DNA of 64,000 bases from CAVQEK01 sp964596645 (GCA_964596645.1 CAZQVB010000008.1:1-64000); one strand, 5' to 3'; shown: positions 50,082 to 59,838, counted from the stretch's first letter. Notes: generated from the sequence alone by a model not told the origin. Made by a program: numbers and translations.

Positions 50082-51389
50082 CTAGTAGCGATAATACTCC
50101 GGTTTGTAAGGGCCTTCTACTTCTACGCCAATATATTCAGCCTGTTCAGGCGAAAGCTCATCGAGCACTACCCCGATCTTGGCCAGGTGCAGCCTGGCCA
50201 CCTTTTCATCCAAATGCTTTGGCAGCGTATATACGGCATTTTCATAGTCGCCAGAGTTCTTCCAAAGCTCTATCTGCGCCAGCACCTGATTGGTAAAAGA
50301 GTTGGACATAACAAAAGATGGATGGCCTGTGGCACAGCCGAGGTTTACCAGTCTGCCTTCCGCCAGTACGATGATGTCGTTGCCGTTGATGTTGTACAGA
50401 TCTACCTGAGGCTTGATCTGAGATTTGCTGCTGCCGTGGTTTTTATTCAGCCACGCCATGTCTATCTCATTGTCGAAGTGGCCAATGTTGCACACGATGG
50501 CCTTGTCTTTCATAAGCTCGAAATGCTCAGCCGATATGATATCCTTATTACCTGTTGCCGTTACGATGATGTTGGCTTCGGGAACAGCATCTTTCATTTT
50601 CTTCACTTCGAAGCCATCCATGGCGGCTTGCAAGGCACATATCGGATCTATCTCCGTGACGATGACGCGTACTCCGGCACCGCGCAGTGACTGTGCCGAG
50701 CCTTTGCCCACATCGCCATAGCCTGCCACTACGGCCACCTTGCCAGCCAGCATAATGTCGGTCGCTCTGCGTATGGCATCTACCAGCGATTCGCGGCAAC
50801 CGTACTTATTATCAAATTTCGATTTGGTGACTGAGTCGTTTACATTGATGGCGGGTACTGGTAAAGTACCTTTCTTTTGGCGCTCATACAGGCGATGTAC
50901 ACCGGTGGTAGTTTCTTCTGATATTCCCCTGATTTCGCCCACCAGCTCACGGTGCTGATCGAGTACTACGTTGGTAAGGTCGCCTCCATCGTCGAGAATC
51001 ATATTGAGTGGTTTGCCACCTTCAAAAGCGTACAGTGTCTGCTCTATGCACCATTCATATTCTTCCTCAGTTTCTCCCTTCCAGGCAAACACAGGATAAC
51101 CCGCCTCAGCAATGGCCGCTGCAGCATGATCTTGCGTAGAAAAAATGTTGCATGACGACCAGGATACTTCTGCGCCCAATGCCTTCAGTGTTTCGATGAG
51201 CACCGCCGTTTGTATGGTCATATGAAGACAACCGGCAATGCGTGCACCTTTCAGTGGTTGAGATGCGCCAAATTCTTCCCTCAGCGCCATGAGGCCGGGC
51301 ATTTCGGCCTCTGCAAGCTCTATCTCCTTGCGCCCCCAATCTGCCAGGGCAATGTCTTTCACCTTATATTTCAGCTGCGATTCAATCAT
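50082..51389 (-). CDS. ahcY: Adenosylhomocysteinase
   Basis: This 435-residue NAD-dependent enzyme splits S-adenosylhomocysteine to adenosine and homocysteine. It contains the substrate blocks LDDGGDLTNVV and NVNDSVTKSKFDNKYG, the NAD-binding VAVVAGYGDVGKGSAQSLRG, HFDNEIDM and the C-terminal EGPYKPEYYRY with the lysine and tyrosine tail. The start is supported by the upstream promoter. It feeds homocysteine to the split MetH and thus the SAM cycle. No SAH riboswitch motif is visible in the short leader. Confidence 0.96.
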   Translation of the reverse strand: MIESQLKYKVKDIALADWGRKEIELAEAEMPGLMALREEFGASQPLKGARIAGCLHMTIQTAVLIETLKALGAEVSWSSCNIFSTQDHAAAAIAEAGYPVFAWKGETEEEYEWCIEQTLYAFEGGKPLNMILDDGGDLTNVVLDQHRELVGEIRGISEETTTGVHRLYERQKKGTLPVPAINVNDSVTKSKFDNKYGCRESLVDAIRRATDIMLAGKVAVVAGYGDVGKGSAQSLRGAGVRVIVTEIDPICALQAAMDGFEVKKMKDAVPEANIIVTATGNKDIISAEHFELMKDKAIVCNIGHFDNEIDMAWLNKNHGSSKSQIKPQVDLYNINGNDIIVLAEGRLVNLGCATGHPSFVMSNSFTNQVLAQIELWKNSGDYENAVYTLPKHLDEKVARLHLAKIGVVLDELSPEQAEYIGVEVEGPYKPEYYRY

Positions 51390-51423
51390 GTTTTTAGTGG
51401 ATTATGAATTAGGAAAATGACGA

Positions 51424-51453
51424 CAAAAATATCCATTTGCGTTCTGATTTCAA
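51424..51453 (-). promoter_or_regulatory. Bacteroidota-type promoter of ahcY
   Basis: On the minus strand, TTG (51451-51453) is separated by 19 nt from TATTTTTG (51424-51431). Both elements fit the consensus, and the leader would be about 28 nt. Confidence 0.7.
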
Positions 51454-51477
51454 AAATTTAGGATCTACCGCGTATTA

Positions 51478-52236
51478 CTACTTTATGAATTCGACCTCTT
51501 TAAAAGCGAATTGCCGGGTGCCATCTTCTGTTTCAATGGCCAGCTTGCCCATATCGCTCACGCCAGTAATGCATCCATTAAAGAAGGTGTTTTTAGTTTT
51601 GAAAACATGAACCTCATCTTTCCAAAAGAGGTGCAACAAATAGTGCTCGCGAAGGTTTTTGGTCTCTCCACGCTTCAGTTGCATGTATCGCTTTTCCATG
51701 TAGCAAAGCAACATGTCCATTACCTCTTCTCTATCGAAACGCTGTTGGCACAGGTTGGCCAGCGATGTGGCGTTGAAGGCGCCAAATTCCGCCTGATTCA
51801 CATTAAGCCCTACACCAATGATACTCCACTCCAAGCTGCTTTTTTTTATAAAATTTTCGATGAGGATGCCGGCGATCTTTCTGCCGCCTACCATGATGTC
51901 ATTAGGCCATTTTATTTTCACCTGATCGCGCAAATAGTCGCTGAGAAAGTCGTGTATGCTCAGCGAGGCAACTATAGTCAGTAGAAAATTATCTGCCGGA
52001 TCTACAAATGGCACATTGAGTAGCACCGAAAATGTGATATTCTCACCCTGGGCAGATTCCCATACATTGCCGCGCTGGCCCTTGCCTTTGGTTTGAAAAT
52101 CGGTGAAAACCACCTTTCCGTGCACAGCTTTTTGCTCTGTCACAAACAAGGCAGCAATGTCATTGGTTGAATGACAGGATGGCAGAAAAACCGCCTTTTT
52201 TCCTATAAAAGCGGTTTTGGCAAAAACTTTATACAA
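51478..52236 (-). CDS. birA: Biotin-[acetyl-CoA-carboxylase] ligase
   Basis: This 252-residue ligase attaches biotin to carboxyl carrier proteins. The biotinyl-AMP loop GKGQRGN (51-57), KWPNDIMVGGRKIAG (from 109, with catalytic Lys120) and the CHSTND motif are present. The N-terminal helix-turn-helix found in E. coli BirA is missing, so it is an enzyme only. It is divergent from rsfS with 43 nt between the starts. Confidence 0.93.
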   Translation of the reverse strand: MYKVFAKTAFIGKKAVFLPSCHSTNDIAALFVTEQKAVHGKVVFTDFQTKGKGQRGNVWESAQGENITFSVLLNVPFVDPADNFLLTIVASLSIHDFLSDYLRDQVKIKWPNDIMVGGRKIAGILIENFIKKSSLEWSIIGVGLNVNQAEFGAFNATSLANLCQQRFDREEVMDMLLCYMEKRYMQLKRGETKNLREHYLLHLFWKDEVHVFKTKNTFFNGCITGVSDMGKLAIETEDGTRQFAFKEVEFIK

Positions 52237-52279
52237 GGATATTTTTCGTAGTTTTACAACTTAATGGCAAAGGTAGCGA

Positions 52280-52657
52280 ATGGCAAAAAAGAATGACTTA
52301 GTATCTGCGGAAGATTTGAGCCAAAGCATCATTCGCGGCATGCAGGAAAAGAAGGGACGGGAAATAGTGGTTTTAAACCTGAAAAATATTAAAAATGCCA
52401 TTGCAGACTATTTTGTGATCTGCACAGGCACCTCCGATACCCATATTGACTCCATCACTGACTCGGTGGAAAAGGAAGTTCACACCGACACGAATCAGCA
52501 CCCCTGGCGTAAGGAAGGTCACCAAAACAAGGAATGGATTTTGTTAGATTACGTCGACGTTGTCGTACATGTCTTTAAAAAGGAATCACGCAAGTTTTAC
52601 GCACTTGAAGACCTCTGGGGAGATGCTGTAGCTTCATCCATAAGCGAAGAGGCATAA
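52280..52657 (+). CDS. rsfS: Ribosome silencing factor
   Basis: This 125-residue protein of the Iojap family binds uL14 and keeps 30S and 50S subunits apart during starvation. YFVICTGTSDTHIDSITDSVE and HQNKEWILLDYVDVVVHVF are the characteristic segments. It lies 53 nt before ftsH and is probably co-transcribed with it. Confidence 0.93.
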   Translation: MAKKNDLVSAEDLSQSIIRGMQEKKGREIVVLNLKNIKNAIADYFVICTGTSDTHIDSITDSVEKEVHTDTNQHPWRKEGHQNKEWILLDYVDVVVHVFKKESRKFYALEDLWGDAVASSISEEA

Positions 52658-52710
52658 TCACAGACACAAGAATCTTAAATTTTCAATTTCACAAGTAAGA
52701 AGGAAGCGCA

Positions 52711-54909
52711 ATGGCAGAAAACCAGAATAGAAAAAAGAATTTCATGCCGAAGCCCCCACCCCGTCCCAACTACCAGGTATGGATCATCCTGTCGCTGGTA
52801 GTGCTTGTTGCATCTATTTTTTATTTCAACAACAGTGGCACAATAAAAAAGATCAACGAAAGCGAATTTGAGGAAATGGTGGTGGAGGGGCACGTAGAGA
52901 AGGTCGTCATCATTCGAAATCAGAATTTTGTTGAAATCACCCTGAATAAGTCAGGCATAGAGAATGGGGCTTATGAACTGCCCGAGAGGCCCTCATGGTC
53001 GTTCGAGCAGGGTCCGCATTTTCAAATGGAGATCATTTCCGCCGAAAATTTCATTGAAGAATTTAAGGCGCTGATGGCCGATCTGCCTGATGATGAACGG
53101 GTGCCCTACTCAGTTGATACCCGCAACGACTTCACCACCATCATATTGAATTGGGGTTTGCTTATACTCATCCTCTTCGTTTTCTGGATCCTCATGCGCC
53201 GCATGACCGGCACAGCGGGTCCTGGAGGTCAAATTTTCAACATAGGCAAATCGCGCGCGGCGTTGTTTGATGCCGACAGTAAGGTGAAGGTGACATTTGC
53301 CGATGTGGCCGGTCTGGATGAGGCCAAAGAAGAGGTGAAAGAAATTGTAGAATTTTTGAAAGAACCCAGCAAATTCACCAAGCTCGGCGGTAAGATCCCC
53401 AAAGGAGCGTTGCTGGTCGGCTCGCCGGGTACAGGTAAAACGCTGCTGGCTAAAGCAGTGGCTGGCGAGGCGGCAGTACCATTTTTCTCGCTCTCTGGAT
53501 CCGATTTCGTGGAGATGTTTGTAGGTGTGGGCGCTGCACGTGTGCGCGATCTTTTCAAACAAGCAAAAGAAAAGGCGCCCTGTATTGTATTTATTGATGA
53601 AATAGACGCCATCGGTCGGTCGAGGGGTCGTGGTTCTATGCCTGGAGCCAACGACGAGCGGGAAAATACCCTTAACTCGTTGCTCGTAGAAATGGACGGC
53701 TTTAGCACCGACAGTGGTGTGATCATTCTCGGCGCCAGCAACCGGCCCGACGTACTCGATTCCGCCCTTTTGCGGCCTGGCCGGTTCGACCGGCAGATCA
53801 GTATTGATAAGCCCGATCTTGTAGGGCGTGAAGCCATATTCAAGGTGCACCTGAAACCTTTGAAACTTTCAGAAGATGTGGACCCCAAAAAACTGGCAGC
53901 TCAAACACCTGGCTTTGCCGGTGCCGAGATCGCCAACGTATGCAACGAAGCGGCATTGATAGCCGCACGTAAAAATAAATCTTCGGTAAACCTGGATGAT
54001 TTTCATGATGCCATCGACCGCGTAATCGGTGGGTTGGAAAAGAAAAACAAGATCATATCGCCAGATGAAAAGAAAATAGTGGCCTATCACGAGGCAGGCC
54101 ATGCGGTGGCGGGCTGGTTTCTCGAGCATGCCGACCCATTGGTAAAAGTGAGCATTGTGCCCCGCGGCGTAGCGGCGCTGGGCTATGCGCAGTATCTGCC
54201 CAAAGAACAGTTTCTGTATCAGACGGAGCAACTCTTCGACGAAATGTGCATGACATTGGGTGGCCGGGCTGCAGAAGAAATCATTTTTGGGAAAATATCC
54301 ACCGGTGCGCTAAGCGACCTGGAGCGCATTACCAAAATGGCCTACAGCATAGTAACGGTGTATGGCATGAATGAAAAAATAGGGCATATATCTTACTACG
54401 ACTCCAAGCAAAGTGAGTACAACTTTACCAAGCCCTACTCTGAAGAGACGGCGCGAACCATAGATTCCGAAGTGCATAAGCTGGTAGAGCAAGCCTATGC
54501 GCGCACCAAGCAATTGCTGACTCAAAAGAAGAAAGAGCTGGAGATACTGGCTACTGAGCTTTTGGAAAAAGAAATAATATTTCAGTCAGATCTGGAGCGG
54601 CTCATTGGAAAACGCCCCTTCAAAAAGCAAACCAGCTACGAAGCGTTTACTGCAACTCCGGAAGAGAAAACAGCACCTACAAAAGACGAGGAAGTAGCAC
54701 AGAAAGACGCGGTAAAGCCGGAGGATTTTGAAACGGATGCTGAACTGCCCGCCAATGTGGAAGTCTCTTTTGGCAAAAAAAGTGCACCCGATAAAAAGAC
54801 CAGCGCGCTAAACGACTTGTCGGAAAAGCCCGCTGCAGGTACTCCGAAGGGCAATGGAGCCTCAGGGAGCGGTAAGGCGAAAGATGAAAAAGTGAATGAT
54901 CAGAAATAG
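52711..54909 (+). CDS. ftsH: ATP-dependent zinc metalloprotease FtsH
   Basis: This 732-residue inner-membrane AAA+ protease has transmembrane helices at about 23-40 and 146-162, Walker A GSPGTGKT (237-244), Walker B FIDEID with Asp296-Glu297, second region of homology SNRPDVLDSALLRPGRFD, and the zinc motif HEAGH (460-464). It degrades unstable cytoplasmic and membrane proteins. The C-terminal 80 residues are a charged, low-complexity tail rich in Lys, Glu, Ala and Ser, longer than usual and probably disordered. Confidence 0.96.
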   Translation: MAENQNRKKNFMPKPPPRPNYQVWIILSLVVLVASIFYFNNSGTIKKINESEFEEMVVEGHVEKVVIIRNQNFVEITLNKSGIENGAYELPERPSWSFEQGPHFQMEIISAENFIEEFKALMADLPDDERVPYSVDTRNDFTTIILNWGLLILILFVFWILMRRMTGTAGPGGQIFNIGKSRAALFDADSKVKVTFADVAGLDEAKEEVKEIVEFLKEPSKFTKLGGKIPKGALLVGSPGTGKTLLAKAVAGEAAVPFFSLSGSDFVEMFVGVGAARVRDLFKQAKEKAPCIVFIDEIDAIGRSRGRGSMPGANDERENTLNSLLVEMDGFSTDSGVIILGASNRPDVLDSALLRPGRFDRQISIDKPDLVGREAIFKVHLKPLKLSEDVDPKKLAAQTPGFAGAEIANVCNEAALIAARKNKSSVNLDDFHDAIDRVIGGLEKKNKIISPDEKKIVAYHEAGHAVAGWFLEHADPLVKVSIVPRGVAALGYAQYLPKEQFLYQTEQLFDEMCMTLGGRAAEEIIFGKISTGALSDLERITKMAYSIVTVYGMNEKIGHISYYDSKQSEYNFTKPYSEETARTIDSEVHKLVEQAYARTKQLLTQKKKELEILATELLEKEIIFQSDLERLIGKRPFKKQTSYEAFTATPEEKTAPTKDEEVAQKDAVKPEDFETDAELPANVEVSFGKKSAPDKKTSALNDLSEKPAAGTPKGNGASGSGKAKDEKVNDQK

Positions 54910-54928
54910 ATTCGGTAAGAATTTACAC

Positions 54929-54956
54929 AAGGCAGCCCTTCGCGCTGCCTTTTTTT
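54929..54956 (+). terminator. Terminator of rsfS-ftsH
   Basis: A perfect 8-bp stem AAGGCAGC / GCTGCCTT with a 7-nt loop is followed by a T-run, 20 nt past the ftsH stop. Confidence 0.85.
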
Positions 54957-55017
54957 GTGGCGCGCCACAAGGTTTGCTAACAGGTCAATGTAGCCGCTGG
55001 AGCAACTTGGAGTACTA

Positions 55018-55788
55018 ATGAAACTGGAAGATATATCACTGACAAAGCGCGCCTATTTCGCATCCGACTTTCACCTCGGTCTGGCCATACACACGGCTGA
55101 AGAAGAAAGACTGCGCGAAGCACGCATCATTTCCTGGTTAGATGCCATAGCACCCGATGCCCAGGTGCTTTTTCTCCTTGGCGACTTGTTCGACTTCTGG
55201 TATGAATACCGGCACACCATTCCCAAAGGTTTTGTGCGATTTCAGGCAAGGCTTGCTCAATTCACTGATGATGGCATCCCTGTGCACGTCTTCACCGGCA
55301 ACCACGACATGTGGATGTTTGACTATCTACAAAAAGAGCTGGGTGTGTATGTGCATTTCGATCCCTGCAAAGTGCTCATCAACAAAAAGCAATTTCTGAT
55401 TGGCCATGGAGATGGTCTGGGCCCCGGAGATCGGTTTTATAAGATCATGAAGCGCATATTTCGCAGTGGCGCCGCCCGCTTCTCCTTCTCCTGGATTCAC
55501 CCCAATTTGGGCATTTCGCTGGCGCGTAAATGGTCGAAAAGCAGCCGCCTTGGCAAAGCCGATGCCGACCTGCACTACTACGGTGACGACGAATACCTGG
55601 TACAGTACTGTAAAGAAATAGAGCAGCAGCACCACCACGATTACTATATATTTGGCCATCGCCATCTGCCGCTCGACGTGCCCATCGGTGATCACAGCCG
55701 GTATTTTAATTTGGGCGAGTGGGTGAATCACAACACCTACGGAGTGTTCGACGGGCAGCATTTCGAGTTGAAAAAAATGGAGTCGTAA
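55018..55788 (+). CDS. lpxH: UDP-2,3-diacylglucosamine hydrolase
   Basis: This 256-residue metallophosphoesterase of lipid A synthesis removes UMP from UDP-diacylglucosamine to give lipid X. Metal sites are SDFHLG, GDLFDFW, TGNHDMW, IGHGDG and IFGHRHLP. Between these, the segment with KIMKRIFRSGAARF and the following loop form the substrate cap. It overlaps the next gene by 1 nt. There is no other lpx gene nearby. Confidence 0.94.
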   Translation: MKLEDISLTKRAYFASDFHLGLAIHTAEEERLREARIISWLDAIAPDAQVLFLLGDLFDFWYEYRHTIPKGFVRFQARLAQFTDDGIPVHVFTGNHDMWMFDYLQKELGVYVHFDPCKVLINKKQFLIGHGDGLGPGDRFYKIMKRIFRSGAARFSFSWIHPNLGISLARKWSKSSRLGKADADLHYYGDDEYLVQYCKEIEQQHHHDYYIFGHRHLPLDVPIGDHSRYFNLGEWVNHNTYGVFDGQHFELKKMES

Positions 55789-56564
55789 TGAAGGCGCTGT
55801 TCTTGCTGCTGTGCACTACGGCTATGCAGGCACAAGCACAGCCGCTCAGCTTGGTTGATTCGGTGACTATACCTTCTGCACACACGGTGAGTATGGATGG
55901 CTCCGGCCATATTTTCCTGGCAGATGAACACGGCGAACTCTTTAAAATAGCTCAAGATGGAAAAATCATAAACCGCTTCGCTCAGGTGCAGTCCGCGATA
56001 CACCAGCTCGATGCCAGCCATGGGCTTCGCGTATTTGCCTTTCTCAAAGATTTCCAGAACTACCTACTGCTCGACCGCAACCTTGGCAACCATGTTCTGT
56101 ACAGCTTCAAGCCAGATCAGGTAGGCTATGCAACGGCAGCCACACTGGGTGCAGACAATAGCGTTTGGCTGATCGACCAGCAGGATATGAGCCTGAAAAA
56201 ATACGACCTCCGCATCGATGCCGTCACCATAGCCAGCAGCCTTTACCGTGCTCTGGGATTGGCCGGTGAGGCACGGATCTATGAGCATCAAAATCGCATA
56301 TATATAGCCAACTCAACGACAGGCCTGCTATGCTACGACAACTTGGGCAACCATCTCAGATCGTATGAAGTGACATCTACACATCTGTCTTTTCAAGATG
56401 GCTTGGTGTATTTCATGGACAAGGGCCATATTGTAAGTTATGACTTGTATACCGGGGAAAAATGCGAGTGGGCTCTTCCGGCACCGAATGATTGCCAACT
56501 ATTGCTGGTGCAGGGGAAACAATTCTTTGTGTTTAATAAAAGGCAGATGTATGTACTGCAATGA
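55788..56564 (+). CDS. Exported beta-propeller-like protein downstream of lpxH
   Basis: This 258-residue protein has a signal peptide (MKALFLLLCTTAMQAQAQ). The mature part shows repeated short segments of 40-45 residues such as SMDGSGHIFLADEHGELFKI, GADNSVWLIDQQDMSLKKYD and DGLVYFMDKGHIVSYDLYTG, which looks like a beta-propeller of about six blades. Function is unknown. The ATG overlaps the lpxH stop by 1 nt (TAATG), so translation is coupled. The role may be at the envelope. Confidence 0.82.
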   Translation: MKALFLLLCTTAMQAQAQPLSLVDSVTIPSAHTVSMDGSGHIFLADEHGELFKIAQDGKIINRFAQVQSAIHQLDASHGLRVFAFLKDFQNYLLLDRNLGNHVLYSFKPDQVGYATAATLGADNSVWLIDQQDMSLKKYDLRIDAVTIASSLYRALGLAGEARIYEHQNRIYIANSTTGLLCYDNLGNHLRSYEVTSTHLSFQDGLVYFMDKGHIVSYDLYTGEKCEWALPAPNDCQLLLVQGKQFFVFNKRQMYVLQ

Positions 56565-57018
56565 TATAATTGTGCCGAAGCCAGGAGCAGGAAAATCAGC
56601 GCTAATTCGCTGAGGCGCTAAGGCTGATCAATAACAAATGGAGGTGGGCGTGGGCGGGTAAAACAAAAAAAACCCGGCTTGGAGGCCGGGTTAATTGGTT
56701 AAAAACTCAAAACAACTTGGATAAATGATAAAATCCACAAAAACAACGTTCTAAAGTAGCGTTTTATTTTTGTTTTGCCAACGTTATCCCAGTTTTATTA
56801 AATATTTTTTGGTGTACAGTCAAATGAATGCGCGCAACTATACACAAAACCAAATAATCCTTAGATTGTGTCCGGTTATGCACACATTCTACTGTGCTTT
56901 GTACGTACGTGAACGCGTGCCTTGAGCCAAGCGGGCTTCATGATGAATAGGCAGAGACAGTAGTTCTGGCATTGTATTCGAATACTTTTAAACCCTCAGT
57001 ACGAAAAAGCAACGAGCC
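56565..57018. other. 454-nt gene-free AT-rich region with an unassigned minus-strand terminator
   Basis: No ORF with protein-like content and no tRNA is seen. The region holds the minus-strand terminator at 56665-56692 and, between it and 56830, an AT-rich stretch containing an inverted repeat AACGTT...AACGTT. Near 56965-56990 a TTG and TACTTTTA lie close together but not at promoter spacing. Confidence 0.6.
56665..56692 (-). terminator. Minus-strand terminator without an annotated gene upstream
   Basis: Stem AACCCGGC / GCCGGGTT (8 bp, loop TTGGAG) with an eight-T run on the minus strand. There is no minus-strand gene before it up to the next divergent gene, so it may end a small RNA or act against read-through. 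Confidence 0.65.
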
Positions 57019-58395
57019 GTGGATAAGGAAATAGGTAAAATATTAATTGTAGATGATGACGAGGACGTATTACTGGCGGCCAAAATGCTTCTGAAAAAGC
57101 ACGCTCACCACGTACTCATTGAAAAGAACCCCAACAAGCTTCCATTCCTGCTGAACAATGACACTTATGATGTGATCTTGTTAGACATGAATTTCAGCAA
57201 GGACATTACCAGTGGCAAAGAAGGTTTTCATTGGCTCAATCAGATCATTGAGCGCGATCCTTCGGCTGTTGTCATTCTCATCACTGCGTTTGGCGATGTA
57301 GAGATGGCTGTACGGGCTTTGAAAGAGGGCGCTACTGATTTTGTGCTCAAGCCCTGGCAAAACGAAAAGCTCCTGGCCACCATATCGGCTGCCATTCGCC
57401 TGAAACGCTCCTATGCTGAGGTGGATAAACTGCGGGAAACGAAAAAACAACTCCTGGAAGATAGCAACCAGCCCTTTCGTGATATCATTGGCACCAGCGA
57501 TGCCATCCAGAAGGTGTTTGATGTGGTGGATAAGGTAGCACAGACAGATGCCAATGTGCTGATACTGGGCGAAAACGGAACAGGAAAGGAGCTTATCGCA
57601 CGCGCGCTTCATCAAAAGTCCCTGAGGCACGACAATGCCTTTATAAGTGTAGACATGGGTGCCATCACAGAGTCTCTGTTCGAAAGCGAGCTTTTTGGCC
57701 ATAAGAAAGGCTCCTTTACCGATGCCAAGGAAGATAGAGCCGGTCGATTTGAAGTAGCCAATGGCGGCACGCTCTTTCTGGATGAAATAGGAAATTTGAA
57801 TTTGCCCCTTCAATCAAAATTACTCACGGTTCTTCAAAATCGTCAGGTTACGCGCATTGGATCAAACAAGCCGGTGGAGATAGACATCCGATTGATCTGC
57901 GCCACAAATATGCCTCTATATGATATGGTAAAGGACAATGACTTTCGGCAAGACCTGCTTTATCGTATCAATACCGTGGAGATCCACCTTCCTCCTCTGC
58001 GCGAGCGACCTGATGACATACCCATGCTGGCGGAACATTTTTTGGAGGTGTACACGAAAAAATATAGGAAAGAGAAGAGATCATTTGCCGGTAGCACACT
58101 GAAACGACTGCAAAAGTACCCATGGCCTGGCAACGTGCGCGAACTGCAACACGCCATCGAACGCGCTGTGATCATGAGCGACAACACATCATTGCAACCG
58201 GAAGACTTTTTTTTCCTCTCCAACAACCCCAACTCCAACGATCTGCAAGTGGAAAACTACAACCTCGACGATGTAGAAAAAACCGTGATACAAAAAGCTA
58301 TAGGAAAGCATAGCGGCAATATTTCCAAAGCAGCAAAGGATCTTGGCCTCACCCGGGCATCCCTCTATCGTAGGTTGGAGAAACATGGACTATAG
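57019..58395 (+). CDS. Sigma-54-dependent response regulator, NtrC family
   Basis: This 458-residue protein begins at GTG. It has a receiver domain (1-125) with phospho-acceptor Asp56 in ILLDMNF and a lysine in VLKPW, a sigma-54 AAA+ domain (about 160-390) with GENGTGKELIARAL and the loop GSFTDA, and a Fis-type HTH at the end (SKAAKDLGLTRASLYRRL). The loop is GSFTDA where the classical contact motif is GAFTGA. It overlaps the histidine kinase gene by 11 nt, so it is a two-component pair. Target genes are unknown. Confidence 0.94.
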   Translation: MDKEIGKILIVDDDEDVLLAAKMLLKKHAHHVLIEKNPNKLPFLLNNDTYDVILLDMNFSKDITSGKEGFHWLNQIIERDPSAVVILITAFGDVEMAVRALKEGATDFVLKPWQNEKLLATISAAIRLKRSYAEVDKLRETKKQLLEDSNQPFRDIIGTSDAIQKVFDVVDKVAQTDANVLILGENGTGKELIARALHQKSLRHDNAFISVDMGAITESLFESELFGHKKGSFTDAKEDRAGRFEVANGGTLFLDEIGNLNLPLQSKLLTVLQNRQVTRIGSNKPVEIDIRLICATNMPLYDMVKDNDFRQDLLYRINTVEIHLPPLRERPDDIPMLAEHFLEVYTKKYRKEKRSFAGSTLKRLQKYPWPGNVRELQHAIERAVIMSDNTSLQPEDFFFLSNNPNSNDLQVENYNLDDVEKTVIQKAIGKHSGNISKAAKDLGLTRASLYRRLEKHGL

Positions 58396-59737
58396 TCATA
58401 TTCGCCTTCAGATCACGATTAGGGTAATAGCGCTGGCCCTTACGCTATATCTTTTAATGACACTGGCCAATGGCGGAGCTTACGCGCTCACCGTGATACT
58501 TGTGGTGGTGTTGTCGGTAGTGCAGGTTATATCACTTATCCGGTTTTTGGACCGCACCCATTCCGATATTTATAATTTTTTCGAGGCCATCAAAAACAAC
58601 GATTTCTCTGACCCTTTTGAAGGGGCCAACGGTGGAGCATATCATCAATATTTGAGGTCACAGTTTTTGATGGTAATAGAAAAAATTAAAAATACACGAC
58701 TTGCCAAAGATGAGCGGCTGCACTACCTCACCACCATCGTGCAGCATGTCGGCATAGGCCTCATCACCTTCAATGATGCCGGTAAAGTACAGATCGTGAA
58801 CATAGCCGCGAAGCGCCTGCTCAAAATCGATCATCTTAAAAATATAGATGAGCTTGAGGCCATCAGCGCGGAGCTGGTAGCCACCATCAAAAAGCTTAAA
58901 ACCGGGGGTCGTGAATTGCTCACCATTGAGTCAGATGGCGATGAGCGCAATCTTTCCATATATGCCATAGAGCTCACGCTGGGCAAAGAAAACTTTAAGC
59001 TTGTGTCATTGCAAAACATTAGAACGGAGCTGGAAGAAAAGGAAATGGAGGCATGGCAAAAGTTGGTACGGGTGCTAACGCACGAAATAATGAATTCTGT
59101 CACGCCCATTTCCTCATTGGCCACCACGGTGCAGGGCGAGTTGGTAGAAAATCTGGATAAAAATGATGAAGATTGTGTGATTGCGCGAGAAGAACTGGAA
59201 GACATACACCTGGCCGTGCAGACCATACAAAGGCGTAGTGAAGGCCTTATTCGATTTGTTAATGATTTTCGCAGCCTCACACACACACCCGAGCCCAAGT
59301 TTCAGATGGTGAGTATAGTGGAAATGCTCGAAGAACTAAAGCTGCTGGCGAAACACGATTTGGAAGCCAACAATATACAATTTACCATGGATGTGAAACC
59401 GGCCAACCTGGCCATCAGCATTGATCCGGAACTTATTCAACAGGTGCTGATCAACCTTGTAAAGAACGCCACCCAGGCTTTGAGTGAGATAGAAGAACGC
59501 AAAATTGAAGTAAAAGCCTTTCAGGAAAAAGGCCATACATTGATCACGGTAAAAGATAATGGGCCAGGTATAGATGAGGAGGCCCAAACAAAAATTTTTA
59601 TTCCATTCTTTACTACCAAACGCAGTGGAAGCGGCATCGGCCTCAGCCTCTCCCGACAGATAATGCGGCAGCACGGTGGTTCTATTTCTGTGCGGTCGAA
59701 GATTGACGAAGGGTCAGAGTTTATTTTGCGCTTTTGA
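58385..59737 (+). CDS. Sensor histidine kinase, NtrY-like
   Basis: This 450-residue membrane kinase has two N-terminal transmembrane helices (about 8-52) with almost no periplasmic loop, a PAS-like segment (about 110-205), phospho-acceptor His233 in VLTHEIMNSVTPISSL, and an HATPase domain with QQVLINLVKNATQAL (N box), DNGPGI and GSGIGLSLSRQI (G boxes). The small extracytoplasmic part suggests it senses an internal or membrane signal. The start ATG lies in the end of the regulator gene; a longer ORF start is in the regulator reading and unlikely. Confidence 0.94.
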   Translation: MDYSHIRLQITIRVIALALTLYLLMTLANGGAYALTVILVVVLSVVQVISLIRFLDRTHSDIYNFFEAIKNNDFSDPFEGANGGAYHQYLRSQFLMVIEKIKNTRLAKDERLHYLTTIVQHVGIGLITFNDAGKVQIVNIAAKRLLKIDHLKNIDELEAISAELVATIKKLKTGGRELLTIESDGDERNLSIYAIELTLGKENFKLVSLQNIRTELEEKEMEAWQKLVRVLTHEIMNSVTPISSLATTVQGELVENLDKNDEDCVIAREELEDIHLAVQTIQRRSEGLIRFVNDFRSLTHTPEPKFQMVSIVEMLEELKLLAKHDLEANNIQFTMDVKPANLAISIDPELIQQVLINLVKNATQALSEIEERKIEVKAFQEKGHTLITVKDNGPGIDEEAQTKIFIPFFTTKRSGSGIGLSLSRQIMRQHGGSISVRSKIDEGSEFILRF

Positions 59738-59838
59738 TGTACCAGCATAAAAGAGGCTGATGTAGGCAGGAACGATAGAAATAAAAGGCTTTAAGATGAA
59801 GTCAGATCATCAGAAGGCCGTTGGTTATAAATAATAAT

